Part shown: piece after piece, positions 13,090-13,128 of the stretch | How the letters are laid out: each line of letters opens with the position of its first letter | Numbering within the stretch: the first letter of the stretch is position 1 | Source: Treponema sp. UBA4232 | GTDB taxonomy: Bacteria; Spirochaetota; Spirochaetia; Treponematales; Treponemataceae | Reading direction: 5' to 3' | Length of the DNA stretch: 13,128 nt | Assembly (NCBI GenBank): GCA_002396325.1 | Contig: DGXM01000007.1 | Location: 1 to 13,128 of the forward strand | Made by a program: the position numbers and the translations under genes | The notes under the pieces: generated by a model | What the model saw: the letters and a program-made list of their open reading frames with translations, nothing else | Told to the model about the DNA's origin: nothing | Database searches by the model: none

Positions 13090-13117
13090 ATATCGGAGAG
13101 TAGGGTCACAAACTTTA
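13090..13117 (-). promoter_or_regulatory. Sigma-28 promoter for upstream flaB
   Basis: On the minus strand TAAAGTTT (13117-13110) is a perfect FliA -35 and TCCGATAT (13097-13090) a near-perfect -10. The spacer is 12 nt, one more than the enterobacterial optimum but inside the 14-16 nt TAAA-to-octamer range known for Bacillus sigma-D. Transcription would start near 13083, giving a leader of about 160 nt. Confidence 0.8.
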
Positions 13118-13128
13118 GCGTTTTTTTT

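Overview
The window is a flagellar gene cluster from a spirochaete, most likely a Treponema. The grounds are two FlaB-type core flagellins of 284 and 286 residues, and a flaB-flaB-flaG-fliD order followed by small unknown genes, which I recall from the Treponema pallidum chromosome. The left edge also carries palindromic intergenic repeats of the kind that are often mis-translated as 'MLNL(I/F)QHPLNT' in Treponema genomes. The species cannot be named from the sequence alone.

Layout. Positions 1-310 hold no gene: two tandem 36-nt palindromic units, then a block with an 11-bp inverted repeat. A near-consensus sigma-28 promoter (323-349) starts a plus-strand operon, flgN-like - flgK - flgL - fliW - csrA (381-5022). 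This is hook-filament junction proteins, their chaperone and the FliW/CsrA flagellin control pair. The minus strand carries everything from 13117 back to 5015: flaB - flaB - flaG - fliD - a beta-grasp/helical unknown - a membrane-anchored PilZ protein - a small unknown - tsaE - tsaB. The two gene sets converge and their last genes (csrA and tsaB) overlap by 8 nt.

How the parts work together. FlgK and FlgL form the hook-filament junction, FliD is the cap, the FlaB proteins form the filament core and FlgN should chaperone FlgK/FlgL. FliW and CsrA are the known flagellin-sensing translational switch, and their probable targets lie in the same window. The leader of the upstream flaB folds into one hairpin with an AGGA loop and a second with an ACGGA loop that contains the Shine-Dalgarno sequence. 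The downstream flaB has AUGGA fused to its Shine-Dalgarno and a possible pair of alternative hairpins further upstream, one showing AUGGA in its loop. The PilZ protein suggests c-di-GMP input. TsaE and TsaB belong to tRNA t6A synthesis and share the strand with the flagellar genes, possibly with their own promoter at 6414-6442.

Most worth a second look: the CsrA-type leaders of both flaB genes, the beta-grasp protein in the slot after fliD where a FliD chaperone often sits, the acidic extension on the FlgN-like protein, and the terminator that abuts the flaG ribosome site.
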